NCBI GenBank assembly: GCA_965200835.1 | Contig: OZ241390.1 | Span: 2,170,001 to 2,234,000, forward strand | From: JAPPFW01 sp965200835 | Lineage (GTDB): Bacteria > Actinomycetota > Acidimicrobiia > Spongiisociales > Spongiisociaceae | Length of the DNA stretch: 64,000 bases | Direction: 5' to 3' | In this document: one piece after another, positions 34,384 to 42,773 of the stretch | How positions within the stretch are numbered: position 1 is the stretch's first letter | Layout: each line of letters begins with the position of its first letter | The notes under the pieces: model-generated | Databases searched by the model: none | Told to the model about the DNA's origin: nothing | The model's input: the letters and a program-made list of their open reading frames with translations, nothing else | Position numbers and translations under genes: made by a program

Positions 34384-36756
34384 CTAGTTTGCTGACTCGT
34401 TCCGCCGACTCTCACTTCTGGCTAGGGAGGCATGCTCGGCTGCGGTGATCAGATCCAGCAGGCGTTGAGGGGTGATGGGGATCTCGTCGATCTCCACCGG
34501 TAACGGGCGCAGAGCGTCCACTATCGCATTGGCGATGGCGCCGGGGGCCGAGGCGGTGGAACCTTCTCCTGCCCCCTTGATGCCTGGGCCGTTGAGAGGG
34601 CTCGGATGGGGGCGGTGCACGACCGTAATGTCGGGCACCTCGTCGGCGGTCGGTAGCAGGTAGTCGAGGAAGGTGCCGGACAGTAGCTGGCCGTCCTCGT
34701 CGAACACCGCCTCCTCGAGCAGGGTGTTCCCGAGTCCATGCACGACGCCCCCGTGCTGCTGGCCGTCCACCACCATCGGATTGAGAACGGTTCCGCAGTC
34801 GTCGACCACGACGTAGCCGGTCACCTTCACGATCCCGGTCTCCCGGTTGACTGCTACCGAGGCCACATGGGTGCCCGACCCGAAAGTAACCGACGGCGGT
34901 ACGAACTCGTCCTCCGCCGCCAGCTCGATACCCGGACCGCTCCGGATCCGTTCGCGGGCGGCGGCCACCAGCCGGCGGAACGACAGGCCAGCTGAGGGGA
35001 CACCACGAGGATGTACCCGGCCATCGATGATGACCAGATCGGCCGGATCGCACTCGAGGAGATCGGCAGCCAGCGCCATCAACCGGTCCCGCAGCTTGGT
35101 CGATGCTTGCCAGACCGCCGTCCCAGCCGTGACCGCGCTGCGGCTGCCGAAGGTTCCTCCTCCGCGAGGCAGGAGATCGGTGTCCCCGAACCTCGTCACG
35201 ACCTGATCGTAGGAAACCCCCAGTACCTCGCCGGCTACCTGTGCCAGAGTGGTGGCATGGCTCTGGCCATGCGGATTCGAACCACAGGTGAGGATCACCG
35301 CGCCATCGTCGTCGATCTGCAGCCGGGCGGTTTCGTGCGGACCCAGCCCGGTCGCCTCCACATGAGAGGAGATTCCGATCCCCACCGACACCCCGCTGCC
35401 TCGCGCCCTCGCCTGTTGCCGCCGTTTCTCGTGGTACCCCGAGACGGCCAGAGCCGTGCGTAGCTGGTCGGGGAAGTTACCCGAGTCGTACACCATCGGG
35501 GCACCGTCGCGATACAGCATTCCCATGTCACGAGGCATGTCGCTGGCCGGAATCAGGTTATGTTCCCGGAGTTCGGCCGGGTCGATCTGTAGGTCGGCGG
35601 CTGCCAGATCGACCAGACGATCGAGTACGAAGGTAGCTTCGGGCCGGCCCGCCCCCCGGACCGGGGTGACCCGGGGCTTGTTGGTGAGCACACAGACACC
35701 CTCCACTTCGAAGTCGTCGATGGCGAACTGCCCGCGGGCATGCGAAGCGACGTTGAAGGGCAGCGTGAGGCCGAAAGGATTGGTGGATCCGCAGTCCTGG
35801 ACGATGTGCAGGCGGAGCGCCCGGAAGTCACCCGAGCGATCGTATGCCAGCCGGGCGTCGATCACCTGGTCCCGGGAGTGGCGGGCATTCCCCAGGTTCT
35901 CCCGCCGGTCCTCCAACCATCGCACTGGACGGTCCAGATGGAGAGCGGCGAAAGCGGTGAGCATCTCCTCCGGATAGACCCCACCGCCGAAACTCCCGCC
36001 CATGTCAGGCGCGACCACCCGGATCTGCTGCTCGTCCCGGTGGAGGAATTCGGCCAGATAGGAGCGCAGCACATGGGGAATCTGCGTAGATGACCACAAG
36101 GTGAGCGGATGAGCACCGCGCCCGGGAGCACTCATGACACCCCGGGTCTCGATCGGCGAACCTACGGAGCGGGCGATACGGAAGCGGCTCCCGACCGTCC
36201 TGTCCGCCCCGGCCATGGCGGTGCCGGGCGAGCCGGTGACGATCCGGAACGATGCCTGGACATTGCCCGGAACATCCGGCTGTACGAGAGGAGAGCCGGG
36301 CTGCATCGCCTCGAAAGGATCGACGATCGGGTCCAGCGGGTGGTAATCGACCTCGACCAGCTCGGCAGCATCCTCAGCCGTACCACGATCGATGGCGATG
36401 AGCATGGCTACCGGCTCACCCACCCTGGTCACCTGATCATCGGCCAGGATCGGCTCACGGTACGATCCGAGGAACACTTCGTGGCGTTCTACGAACGATG
36501 GGGTGAGCGAGTAGAACTGCCTGGTCATGTGCGTTTCGACACCCTGGAGGTCGTCGGCGGTCAGCACCGCGGCCACTCCGGGCCTCTGCCGGGCGGCCTT
36601 GGTGTCGATCGACTCGATTCGCGCCCTGGCATAGGGGCTTCTGACCATTACCGCTTCCAGAAGACCGGGAAGCTCCAGATCGGCGAGGTAGCGGGCGTTC
36701 CCTCGGAGCAGGCGATCGTCCTCCCGCCGGGGAAGGGGAGCGCCGATCAGCTTCAT
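34384..36756 (-). CDS. Molybdenum hydroxylase large subunit (xanthine/CO dehydrogenase family)
   Basis: Mo-containing subunit, 790 aa, ATG 36756; a longer reading frame upstream is a shadow of the small subunit. Start is supported by MKLIGAPLPRREDDRLLRG, typical of the family, and by the 4-bp ATGA overlap with the [2Fe-2S] subunit. Mo-site markers include DMGGSFGGG, RGAGRPEATFVLDRLVD, and the C-terminal GAGEGSTASAPGAIANAI, which carries the conserved Glu of the xanthine-oxidase-type site. The lack of a CoxL AYxCSFR motif argues against CO oxidation. It belongs with the medium and small subunits next to it; the likely job is hydroxylation of a purine or other N-heterocycle. Confidence 0.92.
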   Translation of the reverse strand: MKLIGAPLPRREDDRLLRGNARYLADLELPGLLEAVMVRSPYARARIESIDTKAARQRPGVAAVLTADDLQGVETHMTRQFYSLTPSFVERHEVFLGSYREPILADDQVTRVGEPVAMLIAIDRGTAEDAAELVEVDYHPLDPIVDPFEAMQPGSPLVQPDVPGNVQASFRIVTGSPGTAMAGADRTVGSRFRIARSVGSPIETRGVMSAPGRGAHPLTLWSSTQIPHVLRSYLAEFLHRDEQQIRVVAPDMGGSFGGGVYPEEMLTAFAALHLDRPVRWLEDRRENLGNARHSRDQVIDARLAYDRSGDFRALRLHIVQDCGSTNPFGLTLPFNVASHARGQFAIDDFEVEGVCVLTNKPRVTPVRGAGRPEATFVLDRLVDLAAADLQIDPAELREHNLIPASDMPRDMGMLYRDGAPMVYDSGNFPDQLRTALAVSGYHEKRRQQARARGSGVSVGIGISSHVEATGLGPHETARLQIDDDGAVILTCGSNPHGQSHATTLAQVAGEVLGVSYDQVVTRFGDTDLLPRGGGTFGSRSAVTAGTAVWQASTKLRDRLMALAADLLECDPADLVIIDGRVHPRGVPSAGLSFRRLVAAARERIRSGPGIELAAEDEFVPPSVTFGSGTHVASVAVNRETGIVKVTGYVVVDDCGTVLNPMVVDGQQHGGVVHGLGNTLLEEAVFDEDGQLLSGTFLDYLLPTADEVPDITVVHRPHPSPLNGPGIKGAGEGSTASAPGAIANAIVDALRPLPVEIDEIPITPQRLLDLITAAEHASLARSESRRNESAN

Positions 36757-37238
36757 CGGTGAGCCGGTCGCTCCAGGAGATCCATGACCGCGGCCACGAT
36801 GTTGTGATATCCGGTGCATCTGCACAGGTTGCTGGATAGCCGCCGGCGGACCGCCGCAGGGTCGGGGTCCGGACGCTCTGCCAGGTACTCCATGGTTGCC
36901 ATGAGGAAACCTGGCGTGCAATAACCGCACTGCAGGGCGTGATGATCGGCGAACGCCTGCTGGATGGGATGCAACGCCTGGTCGCTGGTAGAGAGGCTCT
37001 CGACGGTGGTCACCGCGCGCCCGTCCACCTGGGCAGCGAGCATCAGGCAGGAACGGGCACTCCGGCCGTCCACCAGCACCGTACATGCCCCGCACACTCC
37101 ATGCTCGCAGCCGAGGTTCAGGCCTTTGAGGTCCAGCTGGTCTCGGAGCAGGCCGGCCAGGGTCTGGCGTGATTCCACTTCTACGGAGACAACACGGCCG
37201 TTCACCGTGACGGCGATCCGGTGGAGTTCTGGTGTCAT
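36753..37238 (-). CDS. Molybdenum hydroxylase small [2Fe-2S] subunit
   Basis: Carries two [2Fe-2S] clusters that move electrons from the Mo centre to FAD, 161 aa. The plant-type cluster Cys lie in GCEHGVCGACTVLVDG and SCLMLA. The C-terminal cluster Cys lie in CGYCTPGFLMA and NLCRCTGYHNIV. The size is usual (about 160 aa). It overlaps both flanking genes by 4 bp, so the three subunits are coupled. Confidence 0.95.
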   Translation of the reverse strand: MTPELHRIAVTVNGRVVSVEVESRQTLAGLLRDQLDLKGLNLGCEHGVCGACTVLVDGRSARSCLMLAAQVDGRAVTTVESLSTSDQALHPIQQAFADHHALQCGYCTPGFLMATMEYLAERPDPDPAAVRRRLSSNLCRCTGYHNIVAAVMDLLERPAHR

Positions 37239-38107
37239 CCCCGGTTACCAGCCCGCCGGTAGGCGTGGGCGACGGACCGGCGGGTTAGTGCGGCGGCGAG
37301 CCGGCGTCGGTAGGTCTCGCTTCCATGCAGGTCAGCTACGGGATCGATGTCCGTGGAGGCCGCCTCCCCGGCTGCCTGAAGGTCCTCCGCCGTGAGTGAG
37401 GATCCGACCAGGACCGCTTCTGCCGAGCGGGCTCTGATCGGTGTGAGCGCCGCGCCGGCCAGCGCGATCCGCGCCCGGGTGATGACCGGGCCGGCGACCG
37501 TTATCACGGCCGCCGCGGCCACGATGGCGAAGTCCCCATGCCGTCTCGACACTTCCTCGAACGCTGAGCCGGTTCCGGGACTGGGCAGGGCGATCCTCAC
37601 CTGGGTCAGGACCTCGTCCGGTGCCAGGCTGGTGGTCATCCAGTCGATGAAGAAGTCCGCAGCTCTAGCGACTCGACTTCCGGCGGGGCCGGCGATGGTC
37701 AGGTGCCCGTCGAGGGCCAGTGCCACAGCTGGCCATTCGGCGGCCGGGTCAGCATGGGCCAGGCTACCCCCCACCGTGCCGAAGTTACGGATGGCGACAT
37801 GTCCGACCTGCTCGATCGCCTCTGCCAGCATGGCGCACCGCGCGGTGGCCGCTCGATCGAGCTCGACCCGGCGATGGGTGACCATCGAACCGATGGTGAG
37901 CAAGTCTCCGTCGAGGCGATAGTTGTGCAGCGCTTCGATCTTGCGCAGGTCGACCAGGACCGATGGCCTCACCATCCGGAAGGCCATCAGCGGTACCAGA
38001 CTCTGCCCACCGGCGAGGAGCTTGGCGTCTTCGCCATGCTCGACCAGGAGCGTGATCGCTTCGTCGAGTGAATCCGGGGCGAGGTATTGGAAGGGCACCG
38101 GTCTCAC
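37235..38107 (-). CDS. Molybdenum hydroxylase medium FAD subunit
   Basis: FAD-binding electron-output subunit, 290 aa. Residues 30-45 hold LLAGGQSLVPLM and the segment RPSVLVDLRKIEAL, typical of the family; AIRNFGTVGGSLAHADPAAE is the second FAD-contact motif. It is the first gene of the three-subunit operon, 32 bp from the RidA-like gene upstream. Electron acceptor could be NAD+ or a quinone/cytochrome; unknown. Confidence 0.93.
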   Translation of the reverse strand: MRPVPFQYLAPDSLDEAITLLVEHGEDAKLLAGGQSLVPLMAFRMVRPSVLVDLRKIEALHNYRLDGDLLTIGSMVTHRRVELDRAATARCAMLAEAIEQVGHVAIRNFGTVGGSLAHADPAAEWPAVALALDGHLTIAGPAGSRVARAADFFIDWMTTSLAPDEVLTQVRIALPSPGTGSAFEEVSRRHGDFAIVAAAAVITVAGPVITRARIALAGAALTPIRARSAEAVLVGSSLTAEDLQAAGEAASTDIDPVADLHGSETYRRRLAAALTRRSVAHAYRRAGNRG

Positions 38108-38139
38108 AGCAATCTACCGAAATCTACCGATGATGCCCT

Positions 38140-38541
38140 TCACGAACGGTCGATTCTGGCAACGGCCTCCATCTCGATCATCTGCGTGGGGTCGAAGAGC
38201 CGGTCGATCTGTACGAGTGCTGAAGCCGGCCATACATCCCCCCAGTACTCCCGCCACACCGGCTCGATGGCGTCCCAGCGGGTGATGTCCGTGACATAGG
38301 TACGGACTTGAACCACATCGGCGAGGCTGGCACCCGCGGCCTCCAGGACCGTGCTCATGTTCTCCATGATCTGGCGAGCCTGGGCCGCCATGTCACCGAC
38401 TCCCACGATGGTGCCGTCGGCGGTACGTGAAGTAAGGCCGCTCACATAAAGTGTTCGGGAGGAGGCTTCGCTGGCGATCACCTGGGAAAAACCATCGATC
38501 GGAACGTGGTATCTGGGGCTATTGATCGCTGTCCTGCCCAC
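38140..38541 (-). CDS. RidA-family protein (YjgF/YER057c/UK114)
   Basis: Imine/enamine deaminase-like trimeric protein, 133 aa from GTG 38541. The start is chosen because GGGAGGAG sits 6 nt upstream; a frame open to 38709 adds residues not seen in the family. The markers are TLYVSGLTSRTADGTIVG, QARQIMENMSTVLEAAGASLADVVQVRTYV and ALVQIDRLFDPTQMIEMEAVA. A subset of RidA proteins hydrolyses ureido, imine or aminoacrylate intermediates. As the first gene before the Mo-hydroxylase operon it may act on a nitrogen-rich intermediate there; function inferred by context only. Confidence 0.88.
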   Translation of the reverse strand: MGRTAINSPRYHVPIDGFSQVIASEASSRTLYVSGLTSRTADGTIVGVGDMAAQARQIMENMSTVLEAAGASLADVVQVRTYVTDITRWDAIEPVWREYWGDVWPASALVQIDRLFDPTQMIEMEAVARIDRS

Positions 38542-38731
38542 TGCAACTCCTCCCATCGAACCCGAGGCGGCGAGTCGAGTGTCCGATCCGGGCGGCGCCG
38601 GACGGCCTTGCCACATCTCCGGATCAGGATAGCCCTCACCCATCGCAAGGGAGGCCACCCTGATCGTTTGGTAGATTTGGGATGTCCAGAGGCCTGTCAA
38701 GACGGCCATCTATCGTCCGGGAGACACATAT

Positions 38732-39820
38732 ATGACACGGTTTGGGAAGAGAACAAGCCTGGTAGCGGGCTTGCTGATACTCGCCCTCGTAGCGTCCGCC
38801 TGCGGGGAGGATCAATCTATGGAGGTAGCTTCGGGCGGATGCGCAGTGGACGGTGAATTGAGGGAGACGACCTTGCTTCTGCCGTTCCCGTTCGCGGTTC
38901 CGTTCTATTCGATCTTCGTCGCTGACTCGCTCGGTTACTACGAGGCGGAGGGCCTCAAGGTCAACATCGAGTTCGCCGACGGTAGCGCCTCGGTGGTCCA
39001 GCAGGTAGTCGCCAACAACGTGGAGTTCGGTCTGTCCGACCCGGGGCCGATCGTCGACGCGGAGGCGTTGGGCGAGGACCTGGCCGTGGTCTTCGTGCTA
39101 CAGAATCGCCTCATATATGCGCTGGTGACCCCGGCAGGTTCGCCATATACGACTATCGAGTCGTTTGCCGGCCAGACATTGGGTGTGTCCGAGGCAACCG
39201 CCGGCGAGGTGCCGTTCTTCGAAAGCCTGCTGGCAGCCAGCGGGATAGACCCGGAGACCGATGTGGAGATCATCGAGACCGGAGCGGGCGGTACCACCGC
39301 CTCGGCCTTCGACAGCGACCGCATCGTCGCCTACTTCTCCGACTACTTCAACGTCATCGAGCTGGGCTTCGAGGTGGACCTCCACGAGTTCGATCTCGGT
39401 GAGTTCGGGCTGCTCAATGGGGCCAGCATCGTTGTCCAGCAGGCGCTGATCGACAGCGATCCTGACTTGATCACCTGTCTCCTGCGGCCTTTGGCGCGAG
39501 CGGCCGAGTACACCCACGCCGATCCGGCGGCCGGGATCGCCGCCATCGCCGCGGCCTACCCCGACCAGATTTCGGATCCGGAGGGCTTCGACAAGCTCGC
39601 CATGGACGAGAGCATCAAGCGCCAGCTGCCGTATGAGGACTCTGGCAACATGCTCGGGTGGAACCGTGCTGCCTCATGGGAGGCGTACATCGATCTGCTC
39701 GCTTCTAGGGGAACGCTGGGAGAAGGTTTCGATCCGACATCGGTGTACACCAACGAGTTCATCGAGGTCATCAACGACTTCGACAAGCAGGCCGAGCGGG
39801 ACGCGGCAACCTCGTCCTAG
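38732..39820 (+). CDS. NMT1/SsuA-type ABC substrate-binding lipoprotein
   Basis: Solute receptor, 362 aa. Residues 1-24 are a lipoprotein signal (ILALVASACGED). The mature part fits the NMT1/THI5-like fold: SIFVADSLGYYEAEGLKVNI, then SFAGQTLGVSEATAGEVPF. Family ligands include thiamine-pyrimidine precursors, sulfonates, nitrate, riboflavin and hydantoin-like compounds. The permease and ATPase genes of the matching class are downstream but on the opposite strand, which is unusual for an ABC set. Confidence 0.88.
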   Translation: MTRFGKRTSLVAGLLILALVASACGEDQSMEVASGGCAVDGELRETTLLLPFPFAVPFYSIFVADSLGYYEAEGLKVNIEFADGSASVVQQVVANNVEFGLSDPGPIVDAEALGEDLAVVFVLQNRLIYALVTPAGSPYTTIESFAGQTLGVSEATAGEVPFFESLLAASGIDPETDVEIIETGAGGTTASAFDSDRIVAYFSDYFNVIELGFEVDLHEFDLGEFGLLNGASIVVQQALIDSDPDLITCLLRPLARAAEYTHADPAAGIAAIAAAYPDQISDPEGFDKLAMDESIKRQLPYEDSGNMLGWNRAASWEAYIDLLASRGTLGEGFDPTSVYTNEFIEVINDFDKQAERDAATSS

Positions 39821-39842
39821 CTCCCTGATCCACTTGCTCGTC

Positions 39843-39873
39843 CGGAGGGGTCGCCATTGCGGCGGCCCCTCCG
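39843..39873. terminator. Terminator between convergent ABC genes
   Basis: The 8-bp outer stem CGGAGGGG/CCCCTCCG (39843-39850, 39866-39873) encloses a CGCC...GGCG inner stem. It lies 22 bp after the receptor stop and 2 bp before the permease stop. T-rich sequence follows on the plus side. It probably ends the plus-strand transcript and could act in both directions. Confidence 0.7.
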
Positions 39874-39875
39874 CC

Positions 39876-40724
39876 TTATTCGTCTTTCTGATCTGATCCC
39901 GCCATCGCCAACTCGGTGTTAGCACTCTGGTGGTGCTGGAGGCGTTGCATCCTGTTGGTAGCCGACCAGAACACTACTTTACGCTCGGCGAAGGCGATCA
40001 GCGAGTAGAGAAGATAGGCCAGGAGGGACACGATGAACAGGAAGGCGAAGAGGCGAGCCGTCTCGAGCCGGGCGGCGGCGAATTCGATCTGGAATCCGAG
40101 TCCGTTCTGAGCGCCGGCAAACTCGCCGATGACCGCTCCGATGGCTGCGAACGCCATGGCGGTGCGCAGTGAGGCGAACACGAACGGAGCGGATCGGGGC
40201 AGTTTGAGGCGGAGGAAGGTCTGCCACCGGGAGGCGCGGATGGATGCCATGAGCTCCAATTCCTCCTCCTCCATGGAACCCAGGCCGGTGACCGTGTTGA
40301 CGAACACCGGGAAGAAGCAGATCACGGCGGCGATCAGGATCTTGGGCATCGCTCCGAAACCGAACCAGATCACGAACAGCGGGGCGATGGCGATCTTGGG
40401 CGTCGTGTTGAGCGCGATCGTATAGGGGACCACGATCCTGCGCATGGTGTGGAACTCGGCAACCAGCGATCCGATGATCACCGCCATGCCCGAGCCTAGG
40501 AAGAAGCCGGCGACGATCTCGTAGAGTGTGATCCAGGTGTCCTCCCAGTAGGCCAGGCGGGTGAACATGTTGGTGATGACAAACCACACGGACGCCAGGA
40601 TGGAGGTAGGCGCGGGGAGGACCAGCGGGTTGACACCTCCGCTCCGCGACACGTACTCCCAGACGCCCATGATGGCCACGAGTGAGGCGATGAAGGTGAT
40701 GGCCGACTTCGCGCTCTCGTTCAT
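39876..40724 (-). CDS. ABC permease (SsuC/TauC/ThiX type)
   Basis: Inner-membrane permease, 282 aa with about six helices. The coupling loop is ELMASIRASRWQTFLRLKLP at about residue 160, and the mature ends are consistent with BPD_transp_1 proteins. Partner of the ATPase gene with which it shares a 4-bp overlap. Its receptor is very probably the convergent lipoprotein gene 38732-39820. Confidence 0.9.
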   Translation of the reverse strand: MNESAKSAITFIASLVAIMGVWEYVSRSGGVNPLVLPAPTSILASVWFVITNMFTRLAYWEDTWITLYEIVAGFFLGSGMAVIIGSLVAEFHTMRRIVVPYTIALNTTPKIAIAPLFVIWFGFGAMPKILIAAVICFFPVFVNTVTGLGSMEEEELELMASIRASRWQTFLRLKLPRSAPFVFASLRTAMAFAAIGAVIGEFAGAQNGLGFQIEFAAARLETARLFAFLFIVSLLAYLLYSLIAFAERKVVFWSATNRMQRLQHHQSANTELAMAGSDQKDE

Positions 40725-41578
40725 CGCGGCCGCCCGAGGCCGTGTCTACCTGTATCCAGCAAGGCCCTCGCCTCTCGGATGTATACGTTCAGCTCGTCCG
40801 ATGCGAATAGCTCCTCTGGCCGATTCTTTCCAAGAGGCACTTCTACCTGTCCGGCGATCTTTCCCGGACGGGGGGTCATCACGATCACCCGATCGCCCAT
40901 GAACGCCGCTTCGAGCGGGTTGTGGGTTACGAGAATGGCGCTGCGGTCCTGGGAGATGATGATGCGCCGCAGCTCGAGATCCATGTACTCGCGGGTCATC
41001 TCATCGAGCGCTCCGAAAGGCTCGTCGAGCAACAGGACCTTCGGTTCGCCAATCAGCATCCGGCAGATCGCCGCCCGCTGCTGCATGCCGCCGGACAGCT
41101 CCCAGGGATACCGTTCGCCGAACCCTTCGAGTCCAGCCAGAGCGATCAACTCGTTTGCCCGGTCGAGATGGTCGGCCCGTTTGCCACCATGCGTGCGGAT
41201 CGGAAGCAGCACGTTGTCGACTACCTTGAGCCAGGGAAAGAGCACCGGCTTCTGGAACATCATCCCGGTCAGTTCGCTCGGTTCGGTTACCGGCACTCCA
41301 TCGACAAAGACCTGACCGTCGGTCGGGGGGTAGAGGCCGCCGATCATCTTCAGCAGGGTGCTCTTGCCGCAGCCGCTCGGACCAAGTAGCGCCACCACTT
41401 CGCCCTGGGCCACACGCATAGTGATGTTCTCGATGGCTACCAGCGCCTGCGGGGTGTTCTCGTTGTAGACCTTGGTTGCACCATCCACCTTCACGGCTGG
41501 ATGCCTACCAGGGGTCGGCCCAGCGGTGTCGGAGCCCATCGGCTTTGCTGATGATCTTCTGCGAAGGAAACGAACCAA
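40721..41578 (-). CDS. ABC ATPase (SsuB/TauB type)
   Basis: ATPase of the importer, 285 aa. Walker A GPSGCGKST (about residue 67), signature LSGGMQQRAAICRML, Walker B VLLLDEPFGALDEMTREYM and switch LVTHN. SsuB/TauB/ThiZ proteins energise import of sulfonates, nitrate or pyrimidine precursors. It is the first gene of a two-gene operon. The Mo-hydroxylase and hydantoinase cluster to the left makes an N-heterocyclic ligand plausible. Confidence 0.92.
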   Translation of the reverse strand: MVRFLRRRSSAKPMGSDTAGPTPGRHPAVKVDGATKVYNENTPQALVAIENITMRVAQGEVVALLGPSGCGKSTLLKMIGGLYPPTDGQVFVDGVPVTEPSELTGMMFQKPVLFPWLKVVDNVLLPIRTHGGKRADHLDRANELIALAGLEGFGERYPWELSGGMQQRAAICRMLIGEPKVLLLDEPFGALDEMTREYMDLELRRIIISQDRSAILVTHNPLEAAFMGDRVIVMTPRPGKIAGQVEVPLGKNRPEELFASDELNVYIREARALLDTGRHGLGRPR

Positions 41579-41749
41579 CGTCCTGGGTCTCCCTTGGATT
41601 GGTTTCCGCTGCTGGTGCCACGCCCTGCCACCCGGCCGCTCAGAGTGTAGATAGCGAGTTCGGTGGGCGCGGTCACCTCGGTTTAGGCACCGATCGGCCG
41701 TACCCTTGTTGGTCTCGGACGGGTTAGTACAGTGTTTAGAGGTTCAACA

Positions 41750-42706
41750 GTGACTTCGAAGAATGACAAGGTTCCGTGTCTGGCCGATGCTGAACGAGCA
41801 GCGGCAGCCCTGTCGACCGCCGGAGTGTCGCGGGTGGTGCTGTTCGGATCGGTAGCCCGGGGGGAGGAAACCGAACACAGTGTTATCAATCTCTTAGCAA
41901 TCCATGACGATATAGACTATCGATACCGGTGGCAGCGGCGCTGCGAGCTGGTACTGGCCGCCGAAGCCGTGGCGGGATGTTCGGTGGATGTGGTGGTAAC
42001 GGATCGTCCCGAGTGGGCGATGCGCACCACACAAGTCCCTACCTCTCTAGAGGGTAGGGCCGCCCGCGATGGGGTAGTGCTGGTGGATCGCCCTCCGATG
42101 AGTCGGGTGGATTGGGACAAGGAGATGGTGAAGCCGACCGACGACTATGAGGAGGCTCTCTGCCGGTTGGAGAAGGCCAGCGTAGCTCTCAGTACGCTTT
42201 ACCAGCACCTGCAGGTCTCAGCCTTGGAGAGAATAGAGCGAGAGATCGGTAACGAGACCCGCGCTTTCATCAGGTACCACGGACGGCTAGCCCGTGGTTG
42301 CGGAGAGGCTCATGCAGTCGTAGAGAGTTCCGTCAAGGCGCTGATTCATCTGCAAGCCGAGCCGGGTGTCGAAGCACGGGGACACGACATCGCCTCGTTG
42401 TGCAAATGGCTCCCCGAGCCATATGGGGACACGGTCCTAGGAATGCTGGCACCTCTTCAGCCGGATGCAGTATCAGAGTGGCATTACCTGGCTCGCTACC
42501 AGGCCGAAGGGCGTGGCACGACGCCCACGGCTGAACTGTTGACCGCATTGACTTGGGCTGGATGTAGAGTGGCTTCCCACATCACTTGCGAGTTTTCTCC
42601 GACGCATCCCACGGTTGAGATGATACGGGACGATATCGCTCGAATCAGCGACTACCTCGATGCCTTCGACATTCGGTCTGGCGAGTTACTCGGAGGGGTA
42701 TCCTGA
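41750..42706 (+). CDS. MNT-HEPN-type fusion protein, copy 2, with degraded MNT active site
   Basis: Paralogue of 29459-30610, 318 aa from GTG 41750 (AGAGG 9 nt upstream). The MNT motif reads GSVARGEETEHSVIN: both Asp of the D-x-D pair are gone (Val and Asn). The third acidic site in VDVVVTD remains. The HEPN-like part keeps ARGCGEAHAVV (R-x5-H). No frameshift: the C-terminus IARISDYLDAFDIRSGELLG is in frame, unlike copy 1. So this copy has a dead nucleotidyltransferase but an intact putative RNase motif. If the HEPN part is toxic, copy 1's MNT might neutralise it; this is a hypothesis only. Confidence 0.8.
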   Translation: MTSKNDKVPCLADAERAAAALSTAGVSRVVLFGSVARGEETEHSVINLLAIHDDIDYRYRWQRRCELVLAAEAVAGCSVDVVVTDRPEWAMRTTQVPTSLEGRAARDGVVLVDRPPMSRVDWDKEMVKPTDDYEEALCRLEKASVALSTLYQHLQVSALERIEREIGNETRAFIRYHGRLARGCGEAHAVVESSVKALIHLQAEPGVEARGHDIASLCKWLPEPYGDTVLGMLAPLQPDAVSEWHYLARYQAEGRGTTPTAELLTALTWAGCRVASHITCEFSPTHPTVEMIRDDIARISDYLDAFDIRSGELLGGVS

Positions 42707-42773
42707 AGCAGGGTGTTGAGCACTCCGTACCAAAGGAACTACTGACTCCGTGAAGAATCTCGTGGCTGTGGAC

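Noticed and set aside
34384..37095. A longer start (37095) for the Mo-hydroxylase large subunit
   Set aside because: The extra 113 residues are the small-subunit gene read in another frame; ATG 36756 gives the family N-terminus and a 4-bp overlap.
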